Assembly: GCA_902729315.2 (NCBI GenBank)
Contig: LR746277.1
Span: 2,733,001 to 2,797,000 of the forward strand
DNA from: Spirodela intermedia
Lineage: Eukaryota > Streptophyta > Magnoliopsida > Alismatales > Araceae
Direction of reading: 5' to 3'
Length of the DNA stretch: 64,000 nucleotides
Part shown: positions 10,755 to 21,241 of the stretch, piece after piece
Numbering within the stretch: position 1 is the stretch's first letter
Layout of the letters: each line of letters begins with the position of its first letter
Made by a program: the position numbers and the translations under genes
Notes under the pieces: generated by a model
Told to the model about the DNA's origin: nothing
The model's database searches: none
What the model saw: only the letters and a program-made list of their open reading frames with translations

Positions 10755-11668
10755 GCTACTCTATGGTGTACTCCATTCTTTTTCAACAGTTCTCTGAAAT
10801 TTTTATTTGTAAAATGTGTTCCTCCATCACTAATAATCACTCTAGGACATCCAAATCTCGAAAAATAATTTTCCTGCTCAAATTTCATCACGATTTTATG
10901 ATCATTAGTTCTTGTAGGAATAGCTTCCACCCACTTCGACACATAATCAACAGCAAGCAAAATATATTCATATTTTTCAGCTGATGGGAAGGGACCCATG
11001 AAATCTATTCCTCATACATCAAAAATTTTGACTACTAACATGTTACTCATGGGCATTTCATCTTTTTTACTCATGTTACCTATAGATTGGCATGAAATAC
11101 ATGTTCTACTAAATTCTATAGAATCTCTAATGATTGTAGGCCAATAAAAACCACACTGAAATTTTTTTGCAGCTGTTTTTCGTCCAAGGAAGTGTCCTCC
11201 ATAGTTAGATGAATGGCACATGTTAATAATGCTATGGTATTCTTCTTCAGGAACACATTTCTTTAAAATTTGATCATTGCCCAAGTAATATAAATCAGGA
11301 TCATGCCAAAAATAATTTCTAATCTTAGAAAAGAAATGATTTTTTCTCTTCTTATCCCACTGTTCTAGAGTTTTTCCAGAAACCAGAAAATTAACAATAT
11401 GTGCATACCATGGTGATGGTTGATGTTGAGCTGACATCAATTGTTCATCTGGAAATGTGTCTTGTAAAGGTGCTGCATTTATTCCTATGTCACTTAATCT
11501 AGAAAGATGGTCAGCAACATCATTCTCGAAACCTTTTTTATCTTTTATTTCTAAGTCAAATTCCTGCAACAATAAAATCCATCTTAATAAATGTGGCTTT
11601 GCATCTTTCTTATTTAACAGATATTTTAATGCTGCATGATCAGTATAAATAATAATTTTAGCTCCCAA
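10755..11668 (-). pseudogene. pol: E1 RNase H end and integrase N-terminal/core part
   Basis: In the sense direction from 11668: RNase H ('[14 protein letters not shown]', '[10 protein letters not shown]'), then the integrase zinc-binding module (His pair near '[16 protein letters not shown]', Cys pair in '[12 protein letters not shown]'), then a stop where a Trp codon is expected (near 11010). The core follows from 10999 ('MGPFPSAEKYEYILLAVDYV' with the first Asp; 'RVIISDGGTHF' with the second Asp). The end is cut by the solo LTR at 10754. Identity rests on motif order and spacing typical of Athila polyproteins. Confidence 0.92.
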
Positions 11669-11706
11669 AATATATGATCTAAACCTTTCTAACGAAAATA
11701 CTACAA

Positions 11707-12135
11707 CTATTGAGCATCGGATATAGTTTTACTAGCATATGAAATTACTATGGGTTTTGACTCTTTTGTTTGTCCTAGAACGGCCCCCACTGCATAATTC
11801 GATGCATCACATATTATTTCAAAGGGAAGGGACCAATTAGGAGCTTGTAAAATGGGTGCCTTAGTAAGTAATCTTTTTATTTCGAAAAAATACTCAAAAC
11901 ATTTCTCATCAAAATTAAAAGGCACATCTTTAGATAATAGCATGGTGAGAGGTTTAGAAATCTTCGAAAAATCTTGAATAAATTTTCTGTAATAACTTGC
12001 ATGACCCAAGAAAGATCTAATCTGTTTTACTGAATTTGGAGGTTTCATTTTAGATATAATATCAATTTTTGCTCTATCCACCTCTAAACCCCTTTTACTC
12101 ACAATATGACCCAACACAACTCCCTCTTTAACCAT
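11707..12135 (-). pseudogene. pol: E1 reverse transcriptase C-terminal part and RNase H start
   Basis: 142 open residues continuing RT after the active site ('VLGHIVSKRGLEVDRAKIDI', 'IRSFLGHASYYRKFI') and entering RNase H ('PFEIICDASNYAVGAVLGQ'). Stops separate it from the frames on both sides (12136-12222 and 11669-11706), which still align with the polyprotein. In an intact element it would be part of one Pol protein. Confidence 0.93.
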
Positions 12136-12222
12136 TAAATGTGATTTCTCTCAACTCAAAACTAATTTTTTCTCTATGCATTTCTCAAGTACATGCTGTA
12201 AATGATTTAAACATTCATCAAA

Positions 12223-13707
12223 TCATTCACCAAAAACAGAAAAATCGTCCATAAAAATTTCCATGCATTTTCCACTCATATCAGAAAAAATAGACAGCAT
12301 ACATCTTTGAAATGTGGCTGGAGCATTACACAGACCAAAAGGCATGCGTTTAAAAGCAAAAGTACCAAATGGACAAGTGAAAGTTGCTTTTTCTTGATCT
12401 AAAGGGTTTATATAAACTTGATTATAACCAGAGTATCCATCCAGAAAACAAAAAAAGTTTTTTCCAGCTAATTTTTCTAGAATTTGATTAGTAAATGGTA
12501 GGGGAAAATGATCTTTTCTAGTAACTGAATTTAATTTTCTATAATCAATGCAAACCCTCCAACCGGTAGTTAATCTTGTTTGTATTTCATCCCCATTTTC
12601 GTTTTTTATAACTGTGATCCCTGATTTTTTTGGCACTACTTGTGTAGGACTAACCCATTTGCTATCTGAAATAGGATAAATAATATCACCAGCCAGCCAC
12701 TTTAAAATTTCTTTTTTTACAATTTCCATCATGTTAGGATTTAATCTTCGTTGTGGTTCCTTGCTAGTTCTGGCCCCCTCCTCAAGATATATACTATGCA
12801 TGCATACACTCATATCTATGCCCCTTAGATCGTCCATTTTCCAGCCCATAGCCTTCTTATTTTTTCGAAGTACATCTAATAATTCTTCTTCCTGTTCATC
12901 ATTCAAATCAGCTACAATAATAACAAGAAATGAATTATTTTCCTCTAAAAACATATATTTTAAACTAGAGGGAAGAGGTTTCAACTCTAAATTCAGATGA
13001 TCTTCCTCTTTCTTTTCTCCCAAATTTATATTCTCTATTTCCTCTAATTCTTCTAGCACACAGTCATCAATCACATCTAGATCATCAAAATCATCTAGAA
13101 GATCTATGGTATGACAATCATATACTTGTGATTTCTTAAGATCATTTGGTACCTCAAAAATTTTAATTTCTACTGATTGATCTCCACATGAAATTTTTGC
13201 AATACCTGTCGGAAAATCAATATTCATCTTTGCTGTATGCAAAAATGGTCTCCCTAGGATGATTGGCGTATCATAAAACTGTCCATTAAAATCCATTTCC
13301 AGCACTACAAAATCAGCTGGAAATTTACACCCTTTAACTGTCACTATCACATTTTCTAAAATACCTTTAGGATGTTTTATGGATCTATCAGCAAATTTTA
13401 AGGTAATAGTGGAAGGTTTAAGATCAGAAATATTAAATTTATCACAAATAGTTGCAGGTAATAAATTAATACTAGCATCGGTGTCAAGTAATGCATTCTG
13501 AAAAATGGATTCACCAATATCACATGAAATTAAAGGGGCACCTGTATCTCTCAATTTATATGGTAATTGATTTAATAATAATGCACTAGCATGCATAGAT
13601 AATTTTTCTACTCTAGGTGCCCTTTTTGGTGTACACATTTCTTTCAAAACTCTAGCATATTCAGGAGTATGTTCAATGGCAATGAGTAAAGGAAGACTAA
13701 TTTGCAC
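12223..13707 (-). pseudogene. pol: E1 protease and reverse transcriptase
   Basis: The longest pol frame in the window (494 residues). The protease lies near residues 70-165: the active-site loop reads LLDTDASINLLP where DTGA or DLGA is expected, so the catalytic-loop Gly is Asp (codon 13477-13479), followed by the flap-side 'IILGRPFLHTA'. An acidic linker follows, then RT from about residue 310: 'WRVCIDYRKLNSVTRKDHFP', 'FCFLDGYSGYNQV', 'FKRMPFGLCNAPATFQRCM', and the active site FMDD in 'FMDDFSVFG' near the end. A stop at 12220-12222 cuts RT just after the active site. The family would make one Gag-Pol protein that copies the RNA in cytoplasmic particles; this copy cannot. Confidence 0.95.
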
Positions 13708-15384
13708 ATCTTGTAAAATTTTCTTTATTTCTTCATTGTGTTCCTTTTTCTTTCTTTGTCTAGGCTTTAGAGCTTTAGGAAATGGAATGGTCGTCCTCTC
13801 TTTTGAAATTTCCTAGGTAGAATCTATAAAATCCTCTTCTACTCCTATTTGATTTTGTTTTGGTTTGTCCACATTTTCTTTTTCTTCTAATGTTTAGGGA
13901 TAAGGATCAAGTAAGATCTTACCACTCCTTAATGCATTCACTGTCTTAACATTTTCATTTCGTGGGTTTTTTCCTAAATTCATGCTACTAGACTCCCCTT
14001 GCTGAAATCCTATTGTTGGGCAGTTCCCTAGATTTTCTATGGGCTGACTAGGTAGCTGTCCCTCTTCTCTCTTATTCCCAAGGGCCTCTATAATTTGTTT
14101 CTGGTGCTGCATCATTTGATTCATAGTTTGTTGCATCATTTGACTCTTTTGCTGCATCATTTTCATAGTATTAGGTTGGGTTTGAGAGGGCAGATTTTTC
14201 TGAAATCTATTTTCTTATTTTGGACGAAATTCAGAGTTTGAATTGGGTCTAAGTGCTTCTGGATTTTGAATATTATTTGGGTCTCTCCATGAAAAATTAT
14301 TCCTCCAATTAGGATTATAAGAATTTGAAAAAGGTTCCCTGTTTCTATTAAAACTGTGAGCTACTTGCACTTGTTCTTGTATAGGGTGAAATGATTGATC
14401 TAAATTATAACATTGAAATTCAGAATAATCATTTTCATCATACATAGGACATGTACTGTTCGAATTAAGTTGGGGGTTAAAAGGCTTTCTAATATTGTCA
14501 ATAAGTAAATCAATTTTTTCTAATCTTTGATTAATCTGATTAACCTCATTTCTAAGTTTAGAATCATCATCATGATGCAATTCATAAATTCCTTTCTTCT
14601 TATCTCTATCATATAATTCAAAAGAGGCTTGATCTCTAGAATTTTCACTTAAATTCTCATAAAGACTGTAAATCTCATCAGGAGTTTTCTCCATAAAAGC
14701 TCCTCCACATATAGAATCAACCATATTTCTATGTTGTTCTAATAATCCGTCATAAAAAATTCTATTGAGCTGCCACTTGGGTATAGCATGATGAGGACAC
14801 TTTCTAAGTAAATCTTTAAATTTTTCCCATGTCTCATGCAAAGTTTCTCCTGGTCTTTGAGAAAAACTTCATATATGTTTTCTCATATTTTGAGTTTTTC
14901 CTAAGGGATAAAATTTTCGAAGAAAGGCCTGTTCTATATCTTTCCAGCTAGTTAATTTTCTATCTAATGTGGATAGTCAATGACTAGTTTTGTCCCTAAG
15001 TGTATGAGAGAATAATTTCATCTTAATAATTTCCGGTGTAACTTGAGGGAGATTAACTAAATCACAGACCATATGAAATTTTTCTAAGTGCTAATGAGGT
15101 TCCTCTAAAGGCAATCCATGAAAATTAGGGAGCATTTGAAAAATTCCTAGATTTATTTCGAATTTAACAGTGGGTGCTAATAGGACTCTAATATTGGATA
15201 CTCTTTGAAATGAATCAGGGATATAATAATTTTTCATGGCTATAGGATTGTTCTCAGTTTGACCTGTACTTCCTTCAGGATCCATCAAAATTAATTTTTC
15301 TTTCGGATTTTTACTTTTGAATGAAATAATGAAAGGATTTTCTAGCCTTGGATGCAAGGATCTTCTACCATACATAAAAATCAA
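13708..15384 (-). pseudogene. gag: E1 gag, with several nonsense codons
   Basis: The start is the ATG at 15384 (MIFMYGRRSLHPRLENPF), matching the intact E2 frame. The Gag core includes 'WQLNRIFYDGLLEQHRNMVD' and 'GGAFMEKTPDEIYSLYENLS' (about 14770-14650), typical of Athila Gag. Compared with E2 there are stops at about 15091 (Gln to TAG), near 14980 and 14870 (Trp to TGA) and about 14215 (Gln to TAA). A Met/Gln-rich stretch follows at 14166-14090, then a 'NALRSGKILLDP' segment near 13930. Further stops near 13890 and 13810 precede the protease. Nearly all the lesions are C/G-to-T/A changes, as expected for methylated silent DNA. Confidence 0.93.
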
Positions 15385-15565
15385 TAAATTTGAGGGAAAA
15401 AGTTAGTAACTGTTACCCTCCTTCAGGATGCTCTAGTCCTTGTCGTGCTTCTTTTCGTTCCCTTTTTCTAATAAAAATCAGCGAAAAGAAAATAAAACAA
15501 GAGTTAAGTTTTTTTTTGTGTACTCTAAGAGAAAAACAGAAAAATACTAAATATTATGAAATACA

Positions 15566-15583
15566 TCCCCGGCAACGGTGCCA
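15566..15583 (-). promoter_or_regulatory. E1 primer-binding site
   Basis: In the sense direction TGGCACCGTTGCCGGGGA begins 5 nt after the 5' LTR. It differs by one base from the intact form in E3. This form is usually assigned to Asp-tRNA in Athila-type elements (family knowledge, not computed here). Confidence 0.88.
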
Positions 15584-16699
15584 AAATTTGACGTGACTTA
15601 GTCGTTGTATATTAAATCACGCAAATATAAAATTTATAAAACTCGAAAATATGAATTTTTGGATATTTAGAAGTATTTCTAAATAAATATATCAATTATA
15701 ATTTAATAAAACTTTCAAAAATAGCAGTAATTTCCAAGGTCAATCACAGGGATGTAATATAATATTTTGTAATTATTCAGATTTTTCCTCAATTAATACA
15801 ATTTTCTATGAATTTTATATTAGGAAATAAAAAGGAAATATATTTAAAATTCACGAGAAAAAGGAAATAAGGGTGCAGACGTTAGGATGACGTCAGCGCC
15901 TGGCGAACGCGAATCGGGCAAAAACAGAGTTCCGCCTGGCGATTCTTACGTAAGCGATTACAGACGATTTAATTAATCAAATTAAGATCTGTAAAAGCCG
16001 GAAGAATCGTAATTGAACAAAGTATATTTTGGTAAATTAAAATCGCAAAAGCTATCACTAAATGAAGCGTAAAGTAAGTTTGAAAGCAGGAAAACAGAGT
16101 TCCGGCGTCGCAACAGCGATGCGTTGGCGATGCACCGGAATCTTGAGCGTTCGGGAGGATCGTCGTGTAGTGTCCACGGCCTTGAAGGCTCTCCTTGGAC
16201 AAAGACGACATGAGCAATCTCTAGATCTTCTCGCGAAGTCTAGAAATTAATGAAATGGGTCGCCGAGTCGTCTCCGGCGGCTGTCACCCGGCGGAGCAGA
16301 AAAATGGCGACTTTGCAGCTCTCCGGCGGCTGTCACCCGACGGAGAGGAGCTGGATGGAGGTGGGGCGCGTGTCAAGGAGCTTCATCCTCAGGTCCGCAC
16401 AACAAGAGGAGGCTCTTCATCGCATCTGGTACGCTCTCAGGAGGTGGCGACTCGTCTCCCGGCGGATCATCCTCTTCCTGATGACGGCTTGTTCGTCGAT
16501 CAATCAGAGATGATTTACTGGATGGATTCGCGATCCTTTTATCGCGAATCGTTCAGCAATTTTAGTAGCAATGCTCCGCAAATTGCGTTGACGAGATTTT
16601 CGCCGATGATCTAGCGATTCTCGTTGCTTAATCCTTCACCGGCGATTTGCAGGAAAGTCGCGATAATCAGATAAAAATATATGAATTTTGACTCTGGGA

Positions 16700-16710
16700 G
16701 GATTCGAACC
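16700..16710 (-). promoter_or_regulatory. tRNA T-loop / pol III B-box-like word in the LTR
   Basis: In the coding sense GGTTCGAATCC fits the B-box consensus exactly. It lies about 80 nt downstream of the TATA-like element. It is also exact at 6337-6347 and 25076-25086 and mutated in older copies. I found no convincing A box, so activity is unproven. Confidence 0.45.
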
Positions 16711-16790
16711 CGCGCCGGTTGTCCGCCCCTTCTGAGGAAGGTGTGACGTGGGTTTAGTCCCACATCGGTTGTGCGCCGATTTTTCGGGCG

Positions 16791-16800
16791 AATATATAGT
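16791..16800 (-). promoter_or_regulatory. TATA-like element of the E1 5' LTR
   Basis: In the sense direction ACTATATATT is followed by GC-rich sequence. It is conserved in all full LTR copies, for example 25164-25173 and 41419-41428. It is the best candidate for the pol II core promoter that starts the retrotransposon RNA; the start site itself cannot be seen. Confidence 0.55.
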
Positions 16801-17231
16801 AATGTTAGCTTTGGAAGCAAAGTCGCTTCTCTCGCATGTATGAGCACTCCTTGCCCCACAGCCGGCTGGCCACCAGTGACGTGGAAGGGGAGTGGCGCAC
16901 ACGTGCCCCTATCAGTCCAAGCCGCTCGAGCCCCTACTCGCGGCTACTCCCCGACTGAGCTTCCGACCCGCTTGCGGGCCCAGCTGGCCGGCGGGTCCCC
17001 CCCCCCTTATGCAATATTTTAGTTTTATTTCTTTTTCTTCATTTATCTCAAAAGTAAGACTGTAAAAGTCATATAAATTCATACAAAATCACATAATTAC
17101 CCAAAAATTCACATTAATCAATTGAAAACCACTTTTCACACTTTAACACAAATATAAGTCTATTTATCACGAGTTAAGGCTAAAACTATATTATTTACTA
17201 ATTATTAACTCATGATAATGAAGACTTATCA

Positions 17232-17872
17232 CCGGACATCACCATTGTGTGCATCATTTTCTGTCCTATCTTGGAAGGTGTTTGATATAATGGATAAGAA
17301 CACTACTACATTCAGATGTTTTTATCGAGTTGATGAGACCTCATACTTATGCTCTAGTTTGGCACTTGTCAGTCTCACTGGGACCTATCTTTCGTTATAT
17401 ACCCAATATACACATTGCCTTAGTAAAATCTCTTAATTACAGTGACAGAGGTTGCCTCCGATTTATAATATGGGGTTAGGGAGACTACGTATGGACAAAA
17501 CATATAATTGTCCTTAGTTCAAATTATTTATAGGCACAGCTCCTCCTAGACCTCCTGCTAACAAACTGCGGACTCAAATCTACACATCCTCTATAAATCT
17601 GAAATGTTCATTCATATATCCTAACAATCTTTAATTCGAAAATTGATCATTCTCCAACGCTGCAATGCGAGTCTTCTCGCGCACATTGCATTGGTAAATT
17701 GCATTGCATTGTGAGCCTCTTCACCATGTCACCTGATCATTTGCATTGCAGCTCCCACTTAACATGTACCTCAGCAAGTAGATTCGTCACCTCGTTGTTT
17801 CATGCCAGTGAACTTGTTTTGCGTCACACGTAAACCTTCTCGCGTGCATCACCCAAATGCTAATACATGACA
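17232..17872. repeat. Duplicated 640-bp flank, copy B
   Basis: Partner of 1833-2473, over 97% identical by eye, and joined to an LTR-A end in the same way. Unlike copy A it runs on past 17872 without an LTR, so it probably shows the original continuation of the locus. No gene is visible. Confidence 0.9.
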
Positions 17873-18106
17873 CCAACAAATCTTCTCACAAATGACACCA
17901 AAGCTCCCACTCCATCAGAGCAACACCAGCGCACTCCCACAACATGGGAACCATTTCAGCATGTGTTGCCTATGTGGACTCCATGGGTGAAACTCCCCAT
18001 GCTTGACACTAAACCACGCAAAAAAATGCATGCTGCATATGTGACGTCGCAATAGGGTACTTGAAATAGGACATCACTTCCAAAAAAGAACAGAACAAAA
18101 AGTTTT
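17873..18106. other. Unassigned spacer before E2
   Basis: Continues copy B of the duplicated flank. It contains an open frame from 17867 (62 residues, Pro/Thr-rich) that I do not recognise, and it ends in A-rich sequence at the broken edge of E2's LTR. Confidence 0.4.
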
Positions 18107-19625
18107 TAAATTCAATAATATCAAAAATAGCAGTAATTTTCCAAGTCGATCACAGGAATGTAATATAATATCTAGTAATTATTCAGAATTTTTCTCAATG
18201 AATACGATTTTCTATGAATTTTATACTAGGAAATAAAAAGGAAATATATTTAAAATTCACGAAAAAGGGAAATAAGGGCGCGGGCATCAAGATGACGTCA
18301 GCGCCTAGCAAACGCGAATCGGGCGGAAACAGAGTTCCGCCCGGCGATTCTTACGTAAGCGATTACAGATGATTTAATTAATCAAATTAAGATCTGTAAA
18401 AGCCGGAAGAATCGTAATAGAACAAAGTATATTTTGGTAAATTAAAATCACAAAGAAATATCACTAAATGAAGTGTAAAGTAAGTTTAAAGTAGGAAAAC
18501 AGAGTTCCGGCATCGCGACGGCGATGCGTCGGCGATGCACCGGAATCCTGAGCGTTCGGGAGGATCGTTGTGTAGTGTCCACGGCCTTGAAGGCTCTCCT
18601 TGGACAAAGACGACGTGGGCAATCTCTAGATCTTCTCGCGAAGTCTAGAGATCAATGAAATGGGTCGCTGAGTCGTCTCCGGTGGCTGTCACCCGGCGGA
18701 GCGGAAAAACGGCGACTTTGCGGCTCTCCGGCGGCTGTCACCCGACGGAGAGGAGCTGGATGGAGGTGGGGCGCGTGTCAGGGAGCTTCATCCTCAGGTC
18801 CGTGCAGCAAGAGGAGGCTCTTCATCGCATCTGGTACGCTCTTAGGAGGTGACGACTCCTCTCCCGACGGATCGTCCTCTTCCCGACGATGGCTTGTTCG
18901 TCGATCAATCGGAGATGATTTACTCGATGGGTTCGCGATCCTTTTATCGCGAATCGTTCAGAAATTTTAGTAGCAATGCTCTGCGAATCGCGTTGACGAG
19001 ATTTTCGCCGATGATCCAGCGATTCTCGTTGCTTAATCCTTCGCCGGCGATCTGCAGGAAAGTCGCGATAATCAGATAAAAATATATGAGTTTAGACTCT
19101 GGGAGGATTCGAACCCGCGCCGGTCGCCCGCCTGTGAGGAAGGTGTGACGTGGGTTTAGTCCCACATCGGTTGTGCGCCGATTTTTCGGGCGAATATATA
19201 GTAATGTTAGCTTCGGAAGCAAAGTCACTTCTCTCGCGTGTACGTCCACTCCTTGCCCCACAGCCGGCTGGCCACTGGTGACGTGGACGGAGAGTGGCGC
19301 ACACGTGCCCCTATCGGTCCAAGCTAAGCCGCTCGAGCCCCTGCTCGCGGCTACTACCGACTGCGCTTCCGACCCGCTTGCGGGCCCGGCTGGCCGGCGG
19401 GTCCCCCCATTTTGCAATATTTTTATTTTTATTTCTTGTTTTTCATTTATCTCAAAAGTAAGACTATAAAAATCGTATAAAATCACATAATTACCTAAAA
19501 ATTCACGTTAATCAACTGAAAACCACTTTTCACACTTTAACACAAATATAAGTCTATTTATCATGAGTTAAGGCTAAAACTATATTATTTACTAATTATT
19601 AACTCATGATAATGAAGACTTATCA
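18107..19625 (-). repeat. E2 3' LTR, outer end missing
   Basis: An LTR-A copy starting abruptly at 'caataatatcaaaaatag' and ending ...GACTTATCA. About 120 bp of the outer end is replaced by A-rich flank. Confidence 0.9.
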
Positions 19626-19638
19626 CACCCCCCAACTT
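19626..19638 (-). promoter_or_regulatory. E2 polypurine tract
   Basis: Identical to that of E1 (AAGTTGGGGGGTG in the sense), directly before the 3' LTR, and again preceded by the CATTGCTA/TAGCAATG hairpin. Confidence 0.87.
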
Positions 19639-21241
19639 AAATCATTGCTAGTCCCTTAGCAATGGAATTACGAAAATAAAAATTTACAAATTTCAAACAT
19701 CATATTTCAATATAAAAAAAAAAAAATACAATTAGAAATGATGCACCTTTAGACACTTTGCACTCTTATATCAAGTATTTAAGAATGATGTCAAGCACTT
19801 AAATGTTTAAACACTCCTTGGAATAACAATCTAGACTTCACTTCTTCTATTCACATCTTTATCACTTCTTCACTCATAGATGTATTTACAAGATGTTCCA
19901 ATTATCAATACTCATCCAAGAATAATATTGATCCTACATTTCTCTTTTTCTATGGCTTGATTTTTGAAGTTTGCACTATATTTCTTCTCTCTCTTTTTTT
20001 TTTTATATATATATAGTGGATAAGTAGCTTTTCCTGTAGACAAATTTCGACAATAAGAATGATGTCTCACACCCTCCATGTGTACTCTTCATTTTCAGGG
20101 CTTTCACTTTATCCACTTATTTTGCAGCAAGTGTTTTTCTATACACGATTTTCGACAATGAGAATGATGTCTCACACCCTCTATGTGTACTCTTCGTTTC
20201 TAGATTTTTCACATTGCTCTCTCTTTTTTTTTTTTTTTTCGAAATAAGTGATTTCTCCTCACAAGTCCTATAGATCAGGGTGCAAAAATCTCTATTAAAC
20301 TCAAATGATCAATCAAATTTTCACATCAAGTAAATATTATCCATCAAGATCATGAAGTGAAAATCTGTAAAATCAAATCCATGTTATCTATCATGTATCC
20401 AAGGAGTATTCCAACATTTCATGCTACTAGATCATTCTTTTGACTCAATAATAATCTTCCTAGTATCTTTTGGTATCAATCAATCTAATTGATTTAATTT
20501 TTCATTCATGCAATATGATGTAAGAGATTTGTAAATTAGATAGTTCTGACAGTTCTGTTTTCTATTTTCAGTTCTATTTTTAGCAGCAATAAATTTGTCA
20601 AAAATAAATCAAAACTATCCTCTTTATAGCTGTAATTTCGAATTTCAGTAATATATATCTAGGGGATTGAAATGTGAGAAAAGGTTTTTCTAGAATTTCA
20701 AATTTCGGGCTGTTTTTTTGTCTACTGTTTTTGACAGTCTGTTGTTTCTGACAGAAAACCAGAAAATAGATGTTGCAATTTTTCCGAATTCGGCGATCTT
20801 TTTTTTATTTTTTTAGTTGCTGTTCTAAGTTGAATAAAATGCAAACACATGTTCTTAATCGTCCTACAGCATAAATTAATAATGAATACTTCACCCCCCA
20901 ACTTAAAAATGACATTGTCCTCAATGACACAGAAAAATCGAAACAGAATATGCAGAAAATATAATTTTCAAGTGAAGCATGCATATATGCAAAGTTTAGC
21001 ATTAAAAATGTTGTCATAAATGATAAAGCTCTGAAAGACATCACCTCAACCTCGTTTTTAATTTTCACTTCGTCTTACACGCCTCCTCCTGCACCTTTTC
21101 GAAAAAACAAATACAGAAACAAGTACTGCGAAATTCTAAGAAAAACAGAGCTAAAAAAAAATCAAACAAAATGAAATAAAAACCATGGGTTGCCTCCCAT
21201 GCAGCGCTGAATTTAATGTCTCCAGCTGGACAGCTCTTAGA
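19639..21241 (-). other. E2 3' untranslated region
   Basis: Collinear with the E1 3' region, including the 105-bp-spaced direct repeat (near 20048 and 20153), the internal purine-tract site at 20892-20904 and a small 87-residue frame at 20805-21068. Just downstream of the long frame's stop, 21180-21235 encodes the E1 '[18 protein letters not shown]' remnant out of use. Confidence 0.8.
20805..21068 (-). CDS. Small hydrophobic frame, E2 copy
   Basis: 87 residues, homologous to the 96-residue frame of E1 (8042-8332), with the same hydrophobic segments ('LSFMTTFLMLNFAYMHASLE'). The E1 N-terminal eight residues are out of frame here because of a 1-base loss near 21066. Function unknown; it may be conserved only as part of the element's 3' region. 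Confidence 0.3.
   Translation of the reverse strand: MKIKNEVEVMSFRALSFMTTFLMLNFAYMHASLENYIFCIFCFDFSVSLRTMSFLSWGVKYSLLIYAVGRLRTCVCILFNLEQQLKK

Larger units (their letters stand above)
5227..17231 (-). mobile_element. E1: Athila-like Ty3/gypsy retrotransposon, full structure, recombinant
   Basis: About 12 kb, coding on the minus strand: 5' LTR 15589-17231, primer site 15566-15583, gag, protease, RT, RNase H, integrase, a long 3' region, purine tract 6864-6876, 3' LTR 5227-6863. It is assigned to the Athila group from the Gag type, the FMDDFSVFG form of the RT active site, the integrase sequence and the primer site. The flanks do not match (GTTAT on the left, CCGGA on the right) and the two LTRs belong to different subtypes, so it arose by recombination between two insertions. 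A solo LTR (9115-10754) sits in its integrase, and many nonsense changes show that it is dead. Confidence 0.93.
15589..17231 (-). repeat. E1 5' LTR
   Basis: A complete 1643-bp LTR-A copy with TG...CA ends. Its right flank is CCGGACATCACC, the same as that of the solo LTR at 193-1832, and it shares that LTR's subtype bases ('aaactcg', 'tttccaaggtc', 'ctcaattaata'). E1's 3' LTR does not share them. Confidence 0.93.

Noticed and set aside
16690-16800. A genuine tRNA gene in the LTR
   Set aside because: Only the T-loop word fits. The acceptor, D and anticodon arms cannot be folded convincingly.
5227-17231. Reading E1 as one normal insertion with both LTRs from the same event
   Set aside because: The flanks GTTAT and CCGGA differ, the LTR subtypes differ, and each border has a better partner elsewhere in the window.
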